DNA of 64,000 nt from Gnetum montanum (taxonomy: Eukaryota > Streptophyta > Gnetopsida > Gnetales > Gnetaceae). A program made the translations under genes and the position numbers. Where the stretch lies: the NCBI GenBank assembly GCA_015680685.1, contig MNCI01022583.1:215528-279527 (forward strand), written 5' to 3'. The notes under the pieces were generated by a model that saw only the letters and a list, made by a program, of their open reading frames with translations, was not told the DNA's origin and did no database searches. Shown here in pieces: positions 1-11,979 of this stretch (positions are counted from its first letter, which is position 1; the number at the start of each line of letters is the position of its first letter).

Positions 1-180
1 GCAAGTTTGTGGAGAAAAATTTGAATAAATCCCCTCGCATGAGCAATGTAAAATGATGTTGACATGCGTGGGGGGCCCATATATATAGTTTTTTATGGAT
101 GCGATATTGCATACCTAATAGCGTGAACCTGATATCGTGTCAAACCCGATATCAGGTACCCAATATCACGACCCATTGAA
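1..180 (-). repeat. 3' LTR end of an Athila-like element (element C)
   Basis: The window opens inside an LTR read on the minus strand. A TATA-like run at 80-87 is followed, in the upstream direction, by four copies of a GATATC-centred palindrome (cores near 102, 131, 148 and 162). The same order and nearly the same motif occur in the complete right LTR of element A (TATA at 41972-41979, palindromes at 41995-42068). The exact right edge is unclear, because similarity to element A fades at about 175-200. The rest of the LTR lies outside the window. Confidence 0.6.
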
Positions 181-2559
181 AATAGGGTACTTAGGAAAAT
201 TAATGAATTTCTAAATTTCCAAGGCCACAAATGAAGGATTTGAGGTTAATTGGAAAGGTGCAAGGTAACATTGAATAGATTGGAAGGCACAAAAGATATA
301 ATGGGGTGGAATCTGACAATGAAATTCATGAATAGAATGAGGAAAAAGGACATGAGATGGTGCATAGGAACATTTGAACTTAGAAGGATGATAAAAGAAG
401 GAATAATGTTGGTAATGCAGTACTTGGTGGATAAAATGATGTGATGGTGATGTGTAATGTGTATAAATTACAAGGATTATGCAAGTGGGTCATCCCCAAA
501 GTAGGTTCCTACCTATGATGCCCTTACGTAACTACCCTAAAAAATGTCTATAGGCACTAGAGGGTGAAATGTAATCCATACCAATTCCAAAAAACACACA
601 CATACAAATACCACCATGATGAGATATGAATTCAATGCTACACAAGACACGAATCACAAATACATGAACAGCGAGATGAGGCAAATTGTAGAATGGATTG
701 CAAAGATTAGGACATGAGGTACTTAACCCAGGGCATAATGAATCCTAAGTGTAGGGCATGATTAATTTGTCATTAGCCCGTTGCTCCAAAATCAAGACCA
801 AGTCGATTCCTTCAATTAGTGACATTGCATTGTTTCATCCAATGATGGAGAACCGTAAGAGCACCATGATAGCAAGGTGTATGATCACTTGGTGTTTTGT
901 CCAAGGGAGGAGTTAATTAGAATTTCTCTGTGGCACACATGTTTTTCTTTCTTTCTTTTCTTTATGTTTTTCTCTCATTTTTTTCTTTTCTTTTTCTAGC
1001 TGCTTTGGCACTTTGTTTTCCCCAGCAGTGAACCAGAGAAGCCTCCAACCTTTAGGCATGGATGCATGTCTTTCCAGTGGAACCCCCAGAATAGCATTGA
1101 GTCTCTTATTGAGTGCCTTCATTACTCTTACTCCCATTTTGCATTAGATCTACAAGGATCTTAGTACAACCAAGCTACATGATAGCACCTATAGATGTTG
1201 CTAAAAGGAATCCACAAGACCCTTGATGTCACACCCTGGTCATTCCCTCTTAGTCCATCATTTTTAGCTCTGGGCATAATGAGCACAAAGCTACTTTAAG
1301 TTTTAATGATGTCAAGAATATCATTGTACCTAGAGTAGGACCTCTTATTAATAGAATGGGTGGGTGGATGTAATGGGCTTGCTGTTCAAGTAATTAGTCA
1401 CCTGAGACTTGATAGCATAGAACAACAACTCAACCAACGGGTCACATGAGTGTTTTATTCATAGATAAGATTACCCATAAAAATATAAAAAGATAAAACA
1501 ATAAATAAAAAGGTGAAACAACAAATTGAAAGATGAAAAACTGGAAAAAAAATTGTAAAATTAAAAAATATATATATTTACTAATTCTGCTTATTAGAAT
1601 GGAGGATATCCCCCATAACTAAACAGTTGAGCATGGCTAGAATTAATAAATGAAAATTTTGGATCCAAGCATTTTGGAAACATTGGAATCTGGTCATATC
1701 CAAACCACTGGGTGTTCTTTGATGTGGTGGTTGGAATATACCCAATTTGGGGTTCACACACTCTATTAAAGTAGGCATAATGTGGCAAATTATGAGATGT
1801 AGTCAATTGATAAGGAGTTGACCCACTATGGCACCCATGACTATAAAATGATATGCAAGGATTGATATGTCTTCCTACATGGCTATATTCATTGGGCCAC
1901 ATGGTTGTTGGAGTATTGATTGGTGGCCTTGATAAGGTAACACAAGGTGTTGGGTTTGAGGAGAAAGATGCACCACAGTGGTTGGCTTATGCTGAGTTAG
2001 AGGATGCAATGGTTTCAAAATCGTGTTGTTTCTTTCTACAACCATGTCTAAAGAAAGAACAATTTTAAGTACCTCCATTGCTATTCACAGTAGTAGCACA
2101 AATAACGTTCATAGGTTGGTGCTGTGGTGCAAAACCTTCTAGTGCAATTGGTGGTGATGTAGAAGAAGGTGAAGGATGGGAATATTGAGGTTGAGGAAAA
2201 GTGTAAGGCATATGAGGTGGTGATCGTGTTGGATAGGATATGGGTTTATGGTATTTAGAAGAATGAAAACAATGTGGTGAGATAGAGGATGTTGACCCAG
2301 TTGGGGAAACAGGATGCTAAACCTAATAGGTGCTTGGGTTTAGATGGTATGAAGGGTGTGACCAGTTTGGGAGTGGCCTCCCCCACTAGGATTTTTTCCA
2401 CTGTGATTGAACACAGTATTTTTGTATGAACTATGGATGTAACATTCTTCCCTAATACTAATGTAAATGTGACAAGATTGGGCATTGACCTTTGGGGTGA
2501 TCGTGTAGGAAAACATTACATTGATACATATGATTAGTGGTTGAGTTCTTATTCTCTTC

Positions 2560-3618
2560 AACCCTCCTTTTTGATTATCTAAGGGTGTTTTGTTCTACTT
2601 CTTGGTTCTTCATGGTTCTTTCTCTAATAGTGTTGGTATATTCTCCACATTTTTCATGCATCCATTCCATCATCTTATTGATATTTTCCTCAATTTCATC
2701 TAGTGATTGTAGTATTGGCAAAGATGACTCCACCTCCTTGATGTGAGTTGATTTCTCCTCTTCTTCATTATGGATCTTTGTTAAATTGAGATTTTTGTCC
2801 CATTGAGATTTTTCAACATTCTCCCATTTAGCCATCTCTCCTTCTTCTTTTTCTAACTACTTAATAAGCTCTTGGAATTGGTGGGTATGTAGTTTGTATA
2901 GTTGACCTGGGGCATACATCCCTAGGATTTCGTTTGTTTCATTACGTAGCCCATCCATGATGTGATATATTAGCCTTTTCTTAGAGAATCCATGGCCTGG
3001 GCAATTGTTTAACAATGAATAGTATCTTTCTAAGGCCATGTCCAAGGTTTCATGTTTCCCTTGTTTCCATTCTTGGATTTGTCTCCTCAAGGCTAACACT
3101 CTAGCATAGCTTTGATATCATTCAATAAAGAGTTCTACCATTGTTGGCCATCTACAAATTGATTTTGGTTTTAAGGATCTGTACCATACTTTTTCTTGGC
3201 CAATGAGCGTCGTAGGAAAGAGCTTAAGTTTTTGCCACCCACTATCAATATTTTTCCATACACAGGCATCATGGAAGGCTTGTAAATGATGTTTTGGATC
3301 TAAATCATAGCCTCCTGAAAATTTGGGAAAGTTATTTAAATCAAGCCTAGGTAGACGGCTTTCCTTACGATGCCTGCAGGATATTTGAATAGCCTCTTGT
3401 ATATGCATTAGGCTCTTAGTGGCTAGCAGGGGTTCATCGTCACTAGGTAGGTTATGAATTTGTGAGTTGGGATGATGTTGTCTTCATTTGTGTACATAGG
3501 GGATCCCTGCATTAGATTCAGTACTCCAAACTTCATCTTCATCATTGTATAATTCACTGGTTCTCCAATGAAATGCCTTACTGGTTGTTGCATTATCGTA
3601 GTCTTGTGAGAGAGACAT
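2560..3618 (-). pseudogene. gag: Gag of element C, one frame with about three stops
   Basis: The ATG at 3616-3618 opens a frame that stays the same down to about 2575, interrupted by stops near 3485, 3118 and 2857 and no obvious frameshift. The central part has the capsid features of Athila/Tat gag: the pattern around 'LQAFHDAC', a WQKLKLFP block, and then WKQGKHETLDMA and CPGHGFSKK blocks, as in elements A, B and D. The C-terminal part (2575-2835) is charged and probably coiled coil. The low number of breaks is unusual compared with the other gag copies here. Confidence 0.7.
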
Positions 3619-3835
3619 TATTACAAATGTGTGTGTGACTTATTTGTAATTACTTCTTTCTAAAAGATATATTATCAAGGCTTCGTTATAGCAATCTTTC
3701 AAAAGAAACATGCTCCTAGATCTTTATGTTAGCTCAAAGAGAATTTCTTAAACATAATGAACAATAGAGAATGGGAAAGAAGAAAGCATAGGGATGAAAG
3801 CCAAACACAATACCTTCAAGACTTCCTTATAACCA

Positions 3836-3843
3836 TATTTATA
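3836..3843 (-). promoter_or_regulatory. TATA-like box upstream of the element C gag
   Basis: The minus-strand octamer TATAAATA lies about 220 bp upstream of the gag ATG at 3618. It has the form of the LTR TATA boxes of elements A and B, but the surrounding sequence does not resemble their LTRs. It may belong to a different or recombinant LTR, or be chance in AT-rich DNA. Confidence 0.3.
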
Positions 3844-4106
3844 GCATGGGATGGAAATTTGTAGGTAGTAAAAAGATAGAGATGAAAATTAGATGTAAAC
3901 TAGATATTAATAGTAGTAAAATGACAGAGATGAAAGAAAGCTTTACAGTGATTATATTTCAAATATTTGCAATTAAATAGTCAACACTGAAATTTATTAC
4001 AACATAACTATTGTATCATATAATTACAAAAAATATAGTGCTTGTAATCAATGAGATGATAATTTCTAAGTTTATGTGAACAACAATTGCCTTCACTTCA
4101 CTCACA

Positions 4107-4556
4107 CATTAGCTTTTCAATGTTTTAAATGGACAAAGTAGGAAGAAGGCAAATGCTTCTATACACAACCCCATTTTTTTCTTCTCATGCTCTTCATTTC
4201 TACATTGAACATGCTTCTTTCACTTGGTACACTTTAGGAAATTTTGGTACTATTGGATGTGACATTTTTCCTATGTTTCTTCAATATGGGCTTTTGTCTA
4301 GTACTAAACATTATTTTTTTAGAAATCTTTTTAACAAGAGTAAGAGGAGTGGCTCTTGTTCTTTGCAACTTGGCCATGTGGGGTTATCCTTTATGTTTTT
4401 GCCCTATCTAGTATGTTTGGTTTTATCATCTTTGTCAGTGAAATATCATGGGTTTTTGTCTACCTCAAGGTTCCAAACACTAAAGGATTCCCATTAGAAG
4501 TGGTTACCGAGTTGTTTTCTTTGCCATCTATTGCTACTATAGTAAGGGATGTATGA
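4107..4556 (+). pseudogene. Tonoplast sugar transporter (TST/TMT-type) pseudogene, C-terminal part
   Basis: Three short blocks in three different frames match the C-terminal half of plant tonoplast monosaccharide transporters (major facilitator superfamily). MDKVGRR at 4129 corresponds to the conserved cytoplasmic loop. A block from about 4247 contains the conserved MGF and the loop motif 'EIFLTRVRGV' (normally EIFPTRVRG) near 4325. From 4356 comes the last membrane segment followed by SWVFVYLKVPNTKG and PLEVVTE, close to the TST signature SWVF-x-KVPETKG-PLEV-TE. The frame changes twice, a stop precedes MDKVGRR, and the segment between RVRG and the last helix is shortened. Only about 150 codons of a roughly 730-codon protein remain. 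No intron is visible inside it. Assignment to TST rather than another sugar transporter rests on the final motif. Confidence 0.7.
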
Positions 4557-5289
4557 AAAAATGCACTTAAAAACTATTGATAACCTTAGTGAATTTTCAT
4601 CCAAAGAGAAAAAAAATAAGATAGGTTTAGCAATTTTGATGCCGCCCAAAAGAGCTCAAGGCCAATGCCAGTTCAAGAAAGAAAAGAGGAACTTCAACTT
4701 CCATCTAGATGAGACAATCCCACCATGATAAGAGCATCCCCCTCATCACACCATGGCAAGATAATCCATTTTCCAATAATGTAAACTTTATTGATAGGGA
4801 GATTTAAGAAGAATTTGGTATTTCTACATGATGAAAATGGTAATGATGATGAAACAAAGATACATGTTTCTACACTCAACCAAAGTCATGTTTAAAAAAA
4901 TGAAGAATTAATAGCATAATCTTATTAATTAATAGTAGAACTATACTAGAAGCTAAACTCTGGTGATATTTCTTATTAGCTAGCTAGATGAGATGTATTG
5001 ATACAGTGGATTTTTCAAAAGTATGTATGTGACCAACTACTTTGTTACAGCACATATGGATGTGTATGCTTTGGTAGGATGTAAAAGTATGCTTTGAAGT
5101 CCTTGATTGATGATAGTGGTGTTTTCAAGCCTAGTGGTCTCATGATGATTTGAAACTATATGGTTTTGATGTTGTAATCATTATAGTGAATGGGGGTATT
5201 TAATAGGAATTTGGTAATCTATAAATAAATAATATATAGATATATAGTAAAATAAAATACAAAGAAAAAACATTAATTAGTTAATACTA
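4557..5289. other. Unassigned AT-rich sequence
   Basis: I recognise no coding motif, RNA gene or repeat terminus between the TST relic and the pyrimidine-rich tract. The 5' end and 5' LTR of element F should lie near or before here but cannot be recognised. Confidence 0.4.
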
Positions 5290-5500
5290 TTCCCACCTTG
5301 TTGGCCTTATTTGAAATGATTTTACTTTGTTTTTACCTTGTTTTACTTTGTTCCTACCTCATTTTACCTTAATTAACCCTAGATTACCATGTAGTAACCT
5401 TGTATGACCTTACTTTACCTTATTCTACCTTATTTAGCCTTCTTTTATTATGTTTTGAATCTTATTTTACCTTATATTGCTTTGTTATTGTAGTATTTTT
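5290..5500 (+). repeat. Degenerate TTTTACCTTA-like tandem tract
   Basis: About 200 bp consist of many imperfect copies of a 10-11 bp pyrimidine-rich unit close to TTTTACCTTA (for example around 5320-5350, 5400-5430 and 5465-5480). It directly precedes the decayed pol region of element F. Some Tat-lineage elements of the Ogre type carry an intron between protease and RT, and a pyrimidine-rich stretch could belong to one, but no splice evidence is available. Confidence 0.45.
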
Positions 5501-5829
5501 TTCACTATTTTAACATTTTTTAATATCTATGTCATGTAGATGCCACTTAATCTGCTTTTCGTTGAAATGCATGCTTTCAACATGGATACATGGGCATAAT
5601 TCAATCTACCTCTAAGCCTAGTTGAACCCTATGGTGATGTAGAACAATCGATTGACCTTGAATGCTTAGATCTTGAGCCTAGGAGCCTCTTCGAGCACAT
5701 AGCCTCATTGTATAAATCCTTAGAATGGCCGAAATACATGGTTAAAACTCTTGACTTAGAGGCTAGGGACATTGCAAAGGATTCTCTAGTTGAAATTCCT
5801 ATTCCAACACACAATAGTGAGGAGAAATG

Positions 5830-6626
5830 TTAAAATTAAGTTCCTTACTTGAATCCCTGCAAGCTTAGGACGTCACCAAAGTCCTCAAGTATAACATTAA
5901 AACCTTTGCATGGTCATATGAAGAAATGCCTAGATTAGAACCTTGTTCAGTTTAACACAACATTATACTTGACCCTAGCATCAACCCATTAAATAAAAGG
6001 TTTGCAAAGTTAGATCAAATCTAGCCTTGGAAATTCGTGATGAGATCATGAAACTCTATCAAGCTAGTTTCATTCAAGCTATCAACTACACTAATTGACA
6101 TAGTGGTCGTTCCCAAGAAAAATGGGAGCATTCAAATTTGTATCATTTTTCTAGACCTTAATAAGGAAATCATTAAAGATGATTTTTTGTATTCTAGAAT
6201 TGATCAACTCATTGATACTACATGCATTTTTATCCTCCATGGATGGGTTCTCAAAATACAACCAAGTTAGGATTAACCTAGAGCATTAGTTGTACATGAC
6301 CTTCAAGACTCCTTGAAGAACCTTTTATTATATCATGATGCCATGTGGTCTGAAGAATGTGGGTGCAACCTATGAATGAGATATGACCTATATATTTAGT
6401 GACTACATGCTAGGGTTACTTAATGATTATGTTGATGACATAGCAATCATGTCCAAAATAGTCAATGATCATGCACATGACCTTTATTTGGTACTCCAAT
6501 GATGCCTCAAATATGAGCTTAGACTCAATCCTAAGAAGTGTGTCTTTGGTGTCAAAATGAGAAAAATTCTTGGCTTCATAGTATTTGAGGTAAGGACACA
6601 TGTCAATCCTAATAACGTCAAGGAAA
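5830..6626 (+). pseudogene. pol: Element F reverse transcriptase, N-terminal and palm part
   Basis: Blocks follow RT order: a VVVPKKNGSIRICIDF-like region near 6105-6160, an MDGFSKYNQ block near 6240, a PCGLKNVGATYE block near 6345, and the catalytic motif YVDD at 6428-6439 followed by NPKKC and FGV near 6530. Several stops and frame changes interrupt it. The sequence ends at the target site of element E, where the conserved NP-x-N-VK segment before the RNase H linker is cut. Confidence 0.75.
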
Positions 6627-6631
6627 TAACT
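6627..6631. repeat. Target-site duplication of element E, left copy (TAACT)
   Basis: TAACT precedes the left LTR; the right copy at 15891-15895 reads TAACC. Removing element E together with one duplicate brings the element F frame from RT into the RNase H linker without a shift, which supports these boundaries. Confidence 0.75.
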
Positions 6632-9281
6632 TGTAACACCCTACCCTAGCTAGGATAGGGTGATGCCTAGGATCAAGTAATCTTAGAATGGAAGTATGAT
6701 AACTAAAATCCAATAATGTGTAGAATACATGATATTAAGGAACGTTAAACTGCACAGAAATTTCATACCACACCAAAACTAAATATACACTTCAATTCAT
6801 TCTACCAAAATACAAAAAAGCACATAAACACCATCATCGTATATATAAGAGTACAGAGAGTTTCATGCAACAATACATAGCCCATACTACTATACATGAA
6901 ATATACATTAACCAAGCACTGAAGATTTTTTCCCTCCTCTACTCTCCCTCTCTATGCTCATCTAGACTCTTGGGCCTTTCACCTATTATTTAAATAAAGT
7001 TAGTACACAAGTGAGTGGAAATCCTTTACACTTCCCCTACTACATGGTCAATAAGTGTTGCACTAGAGGAGAGGAGTGGGGTACAAGGAAACCTATAACA
7101 ATTGTTTGTCTTATGCATGCTCAAAACAACACACACCATATCATCCATAATGCTAGCATACTATCCTACAATCACAGATAAATCCATGGTTCAACATCAT
7201 CAAGTCCATGTCATTATACCCATTATATCCCATTAAATAGTCCATGATCCACACAATCATAATCCAATCAAGACTTACAAACTAATACTATCATATACAT
7301 AGCCCATGTGGTTGCTAGAATATCCATACTCAGTGTAGCATGTGAATGTTGCCATAAGTACTTATAACAACCATTTCCTACAAATCTTTATTAGTCTTTT
7401 ATTTATCCAACTGATGCTAGGATCTATCTACCTATGACCCACAATGACTAGCCTTCTGGAGGACTAGCAATAGGGATGAACACACCAATGTCATAGACTA
7501 GTCATGGGGATGAACACACCTATGCTCTCCCACTCTCAAGATGAGGCTTGAGATAGGAGCCTCACCAATGCATCATAGTGGGGATTAATCCATACTACCT
7601 CAAGGGTGTCTCATCATCAACAGGTCCACATCCTCATGCTAGCACCACCTACAAACGACCATGACAACCATCATCATGAAAACATCTATACATCCCAACA
7701 AGCTTAAGCCAACACATGTCATAAGCACAACACACCCAAACAAACATAACCATACATATCCACACCTAACAATTATAGTCATTCCATGAAAACAATATAA
7801 CAATTTGACAAGATAACATGAATACCTTAATATGACAAAAAAATACCATATTTCTCAAACAACATATACTTCCATACAAATGTCCACTACAATAACCTTC
7901 ATAATGATATATGCCCAAAGAGAAAACTAATCCCATGATTGGAAAGTACTTCCCAAAATGATCCCAATGACACTAATTTTACCTAAATTTGACTCCTAAA
8001 AGCAAAGTTATGTGTGTTCAAAGTTTGATTAACAAAATAATATTTAAATAATATGTAATTACCACTAAGAAGGATTGGAACTCCCAAAAATGCTCACATC
8101 CCAATAGGCCCTACAAATATCATATTACAATCATATAAGTCTCATCAACATCACATATCATATTCTACAAGTCCACATAATACAATACATCACATATATA
8201 TATTACGACACAATTCGTAACCAAAATCAAACAATTTTAGAAAATATGCAAAGTAACATGTCCAAGCTCAATCTTTGATCTATCTGTCCCACATACCCAC
8301 ATCACATAATCATATACACTAATCCAGCACAAATATATAGGAAAAATATAAAGACAACCCTCTAATTCAAATTATTGGGATAGAAAGATCAAAACAAGCA
8401 GAAAACTCTCAAAAAATCAGGTAGGACTCCATTTTGCTTCCAACAGGTTCTACACCAACATAGATATGACTGCAGCAACCCCAAATCTAGGTTCAAAGCA
8501 AGCAAAAACTATCCATAAAGCTCAAAATTCAGAAAAATGGAAAACAAAAGAAGAGAGAAGAAGGAAAAATGAAAGAACAGGCTCTTGTGTGTTTCTATTA
8601 ATAGAAAAAAAAACTGAAATCCAAAACCCAATCTATGACAAATGATGATGAGCCAATGGGAAAAAAATAAACATAAAACCTATACTTTGAATTTATATTT
8701 TATATAAAACAAACAAAACCAAAGATGCACTTTTCTCACATGACGTGAGTTCACATTTTTTCTTTTTTCCATTTGAATTATTTATTATTTTTTAATGAAT
8801 TATTTTAATAAGCTATTCTTATTTTTTTCCTCTACAACTAATGTCGTAAACTTTAATCATGTATAACAAACACACAAGGACTCCAAATCAAAATCCATTT
8901 AAACCTACAAGATCCTTATCATATGAACTACACATTCACATGCTAAAAACACATCAAACATCATGCAACATACTACTATAGTATAAATGCCTAAATATCA
9001 AAATCACACACATAAAGCATAAAGACATACCAAATAGGTGCTCTTGTACCCTAATCCAACACCCCTGCTAGTAATATCACCTATCTAACACATCACATAG
9101 GGCTAGTGTACATAATCACATTAGCTAAGCATATAAAGATATCATAATTGTAACATTAAGATGAAGCCTTATAACATATAAAATACATTAACTCATCCCT
9201 GACAACCCACCAGGACTCCACACATGCTGTATAAATCATAAGCATATGACCATACCTATTGTCTCTAGATGGGATGTAACA
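6632..9281 (-). repeat. Element E left (3') LTR
   Basis: It begins TGTAACACCC and ends GGATGTAACA, so it has TG...CA ends. It is closely matched over its whole length by 13233-15890, with many scattered transitions. It contains no gene. Confidence 0.85.
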
Positions 9282-9294
9282 CTCTCCTTTCCTT
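9282..9294 (-). promoter_or_regulatory. Polypurine tract of element E
   Basis: On the minus strand this reads AAGGAAAGGAGAG directly before the 3' LTR. That is the expected plus-strand priming site of an LTR element and confirms the minus orientation. Confidence 0.7.
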
Positions 9295-10320
9295 GAGAAT
9301 CTTCTTCCCAGAAGATCCTAGGATGAGTTGCATGCATCTCCATCTCCACCTCCCAAGTAGCCTCTGAAGCTCTATGTCTACTCCCTAAAATCTTGACCAT
9401 AGGTATAGCTTTACTGCATAGCTATTGAAACATATGATCAACAATCTCTATTGGTTGTTCAACATAACTGACATTAGATTAGAATTGTAATCCTGAATGG
9501 TCAAGCACATGATGTTCATTAGGCACATAATTTCATAGCATAGATACATGAAATGCATCATGGACATGTTCCAAATGAGGAGGCAGTGTAATCCGATAGG
9601 CCACTCTTCCAATCCTTTGTAACACCTAAAAGGGACCAAGGTATCTAGGAGCTAATTTCACTTTTTAGCCAATTGAGTAAGGCCTTTCAAGGGAGAAACA
9701 TGAAGAAATATATTATCTCTGACTACAAACTCCAATGGCCTTCAACACTGATTAGCATATGCCACCTACCCATCCTTTCAGCTCTCAATCTATCTTGGAT
9801 CTTCCAAATTAACTCTGTAGTCTACCTCACCAAATCTGTGCTTACCTACTGACAATCTTCTATGGTATCCCAACATAAAGGTGTTCTACATCACCTACCA
9901 TATAAAATATCATATGGTGTTGCTTGCAAACTCTCTTGATAACTGTTATTATATGCAAATTTAGCTAATGGTAGCATCTAATCCTAACTTTCTCTATACT
10001 ACAAAGCATAAGCTCTCAACATGTCTTCTAGAATCTAATTCACCCACTTAGTTTGACCATTAGTTTGTGGATGATATGCTAAACTTATAATCAACTTTGT
10101 ATTCATCTCCTTTTGAAATGCCAAGCATCTCTATGCTGAAATTTTATTTAGCTTTGTACTCATCTCCTTTTGAAATGCCTACCAAAAATGTAACATGAAT
10201 CAATCATCTCTATCACTAATAATCTATCATGGCACTTCATGCAACCACACTATCTCTACAAGAAAAAAATGTGCAGTGTCTACCACATTTATAGATGATC
10301 ATGTGGCAAGGAAATGGACA
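9290..10320 (-). pseudogene. pol: Element E integrase and chromodomain-like tail
   Basis: Minus-strand blocks correspond to the late part of chromovirus pol. Near 9560-9620 is a segment for the integrase C-terminal fold (GRVAYR-like, then LPP-x-HVHDAFHVS). At about 9300-9480 is a chromodomain-like stretch with IPMVKIL and EATWEVE. The core integrase region (about 9700-10300) is very decayed. Stops and frameshifts occur throughout. Confidence 0.6.
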
Positions 10321-10429
10321 GACTTTGTTAACAAATCAAAAATCACTAATATAGCATCACAACCACTACAAGCTCATAAAAGACCAATAATGAAATCCAT
10401 ATCAATGGCATCCCACTTCCACTAAGGAA

Positions 10430-11450
10430 TATCCATCCTACATCAACATACAAGCAAATCCATCCCTTGAAGTGTTAGTACTATCATCATATGGATTTCC
10501 TGGTGTAGGAGATATTAGCACTGGAGTAATCACCAATCTATGCTTCAACTCTTCAAATGCAGCCTAACAAGCTAGGCCCCAAGTAAATTTAGCTTCCTTC
10601 CTTGGTAATTATGGCAAAGGAGATGCTATGTGAGAAAACTATTCCACAAACCTCTGGTAATATCCTGCTAACCCTAAGAAGCTTCGTACCTCCACTACTG
10701 ATTGTGGCATAGGCCGATCATGAATGATTGCAATCTTTGTAGGATCAATAGAGATACTAGCTCCTGACACTACATGTGCTGAGAACTAAATCTCTAATTG
10801 CCAAAATGAACACTTGGATGGCTAAGCATATAGTTGGTACTCTCTCAAAGTCTGCAAAACCATCCACAAGTGCTCTACATGTAATTTCTCATCAAGAGAA
10901 TATACTAAGATATCATCTATAAATACAATTATAAACTGAACGAGGAATGGTCGCCACACACTATTCATGAGATGCATGAAAACTACTAGTGCATTTGTCA
11001 ACCCAAAGGGTAGAACCAAAAACTCATAATGGTCATACTATGTTCTGAATGTTGTCTTTGACACATCTTATTCATGAACTCGCACTTGATGATACCCAGA
11101 CTTGAGATTAATCTTTGAGAATATACATGAGCTTCCTAAAGTTGGTCAAACAAGTCATCAATGTGTGGTAAAGGATATTTTTTTTCATAGTCACCTAGTT
11201 TAAATGGCTATAATCTATGCATAGTCACAAACCTCCATCCTTCTTTTTAACAAATAGCACTGGTGCACCCCATAGTGATACACTTGGTCAAATAAGGCCT
11301 TTATCCAACAATTCTTATATCTAAATCTTTAGCTCTACTAGCTCTATAGGATACATTCTATGTGAAGCTTTTGAAATAGGCTCTGTACTAGGTTTAAGTT
11401 TGATCTGAAACTCAATCTCTTGCCTCAATGGAAAACTTAGTAATTTTGAC
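10430..11450 (-). pseudogene. pol: Element E reverse transcriptase and RNase H
   Basis: The clearest block is 10822-11019, with PFGLTNA, the catalytic FIDDILVYS (about 10897-10923) and HVEHL followed by [11 protein letters not shown], all typical of chromovirus RT. Upstream motifs (about 11080-11300) and the RNase H part (about 10430-10750) are recognisable only as broken fragments. The catalytic Asp pair is intact although the gene is dead. Confidence 0.75.
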
Positions 11451-11679
11451 TAGAATACATCAAAAAATTTATGAACCATAGGAATTTGATCTATCTCCAC
11501 TAGATCTCTTTTATAGATATTAGTCACAAAGCATTCATGCCCTTTTTGAAGCATCCTATGGTAGATCTAAGAGGAGACCAACTCTAGGTGCACAAACCTT
11601 TTACATGTTTGTATCTAAATCAAAGCACCATCAACTAATTATATTCATAGGAGCATTTGTTAACAGTCCAAACTAACAT

Positions 11680-11960
11680 TGAATTGTGACAATCAATCCA
11701 TCCCCAAAATTACATCATCTACCCCAAGATCCATAACATGTAAATCACTAGCCCAATGCACACCTTCCAATTCTACTAGCACACATATACACATCTAATC
11801 AACTCGAGTTTCATAACCCCTAGTAGGTGATACTATCAACCTAGGAGAAAGAGAATGACATACAAGAGCTACATGATGTGTAACTATAAGATCTATGAAA
11901 GAATGGATAGCACCTAGATCAAATAACATCAACATAGAAAAGCCCCAAATTGTACCCCCT
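11680..11960 (-). pseudogene. Element E aspartic protease
   Basis: A DLGAIHSFI block at about 11890-11920 corresponds to the D-S/T-G active site of retroviral-type proteases, with Leu in place of Ser. A VILGMDWLSQ block follows near 11690-11715. Several stops separate them. Confidence 0.65.
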
Positions 11961-11979
11961 ATCTCCATTATTATGTTTA

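Larger units (their letters stand above)
1..3764 (-). mobile_element. Gag-only Athila-like LTR retrotransposon relic (element C)
   Basis: Read on the minus strand this holds a gag-like region (about 2560-3618), a proline/tyrosine-rich gag tail (about 1590-1900), a 3' non-coding part and an LTR end at the window start. A short block near 484-560 matches the 3' non-coding region of elements A (about 36660-36720) and B (about 47305-47360), placing it in the same family. No protease, reverse transcriptase or integrase motif is visible between gag and the 3' region, so the pol section has been lost. The right edge is not defined: no tRNA-Asp primer site or matching LTR follows the gag start. Confidence 0.55.
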
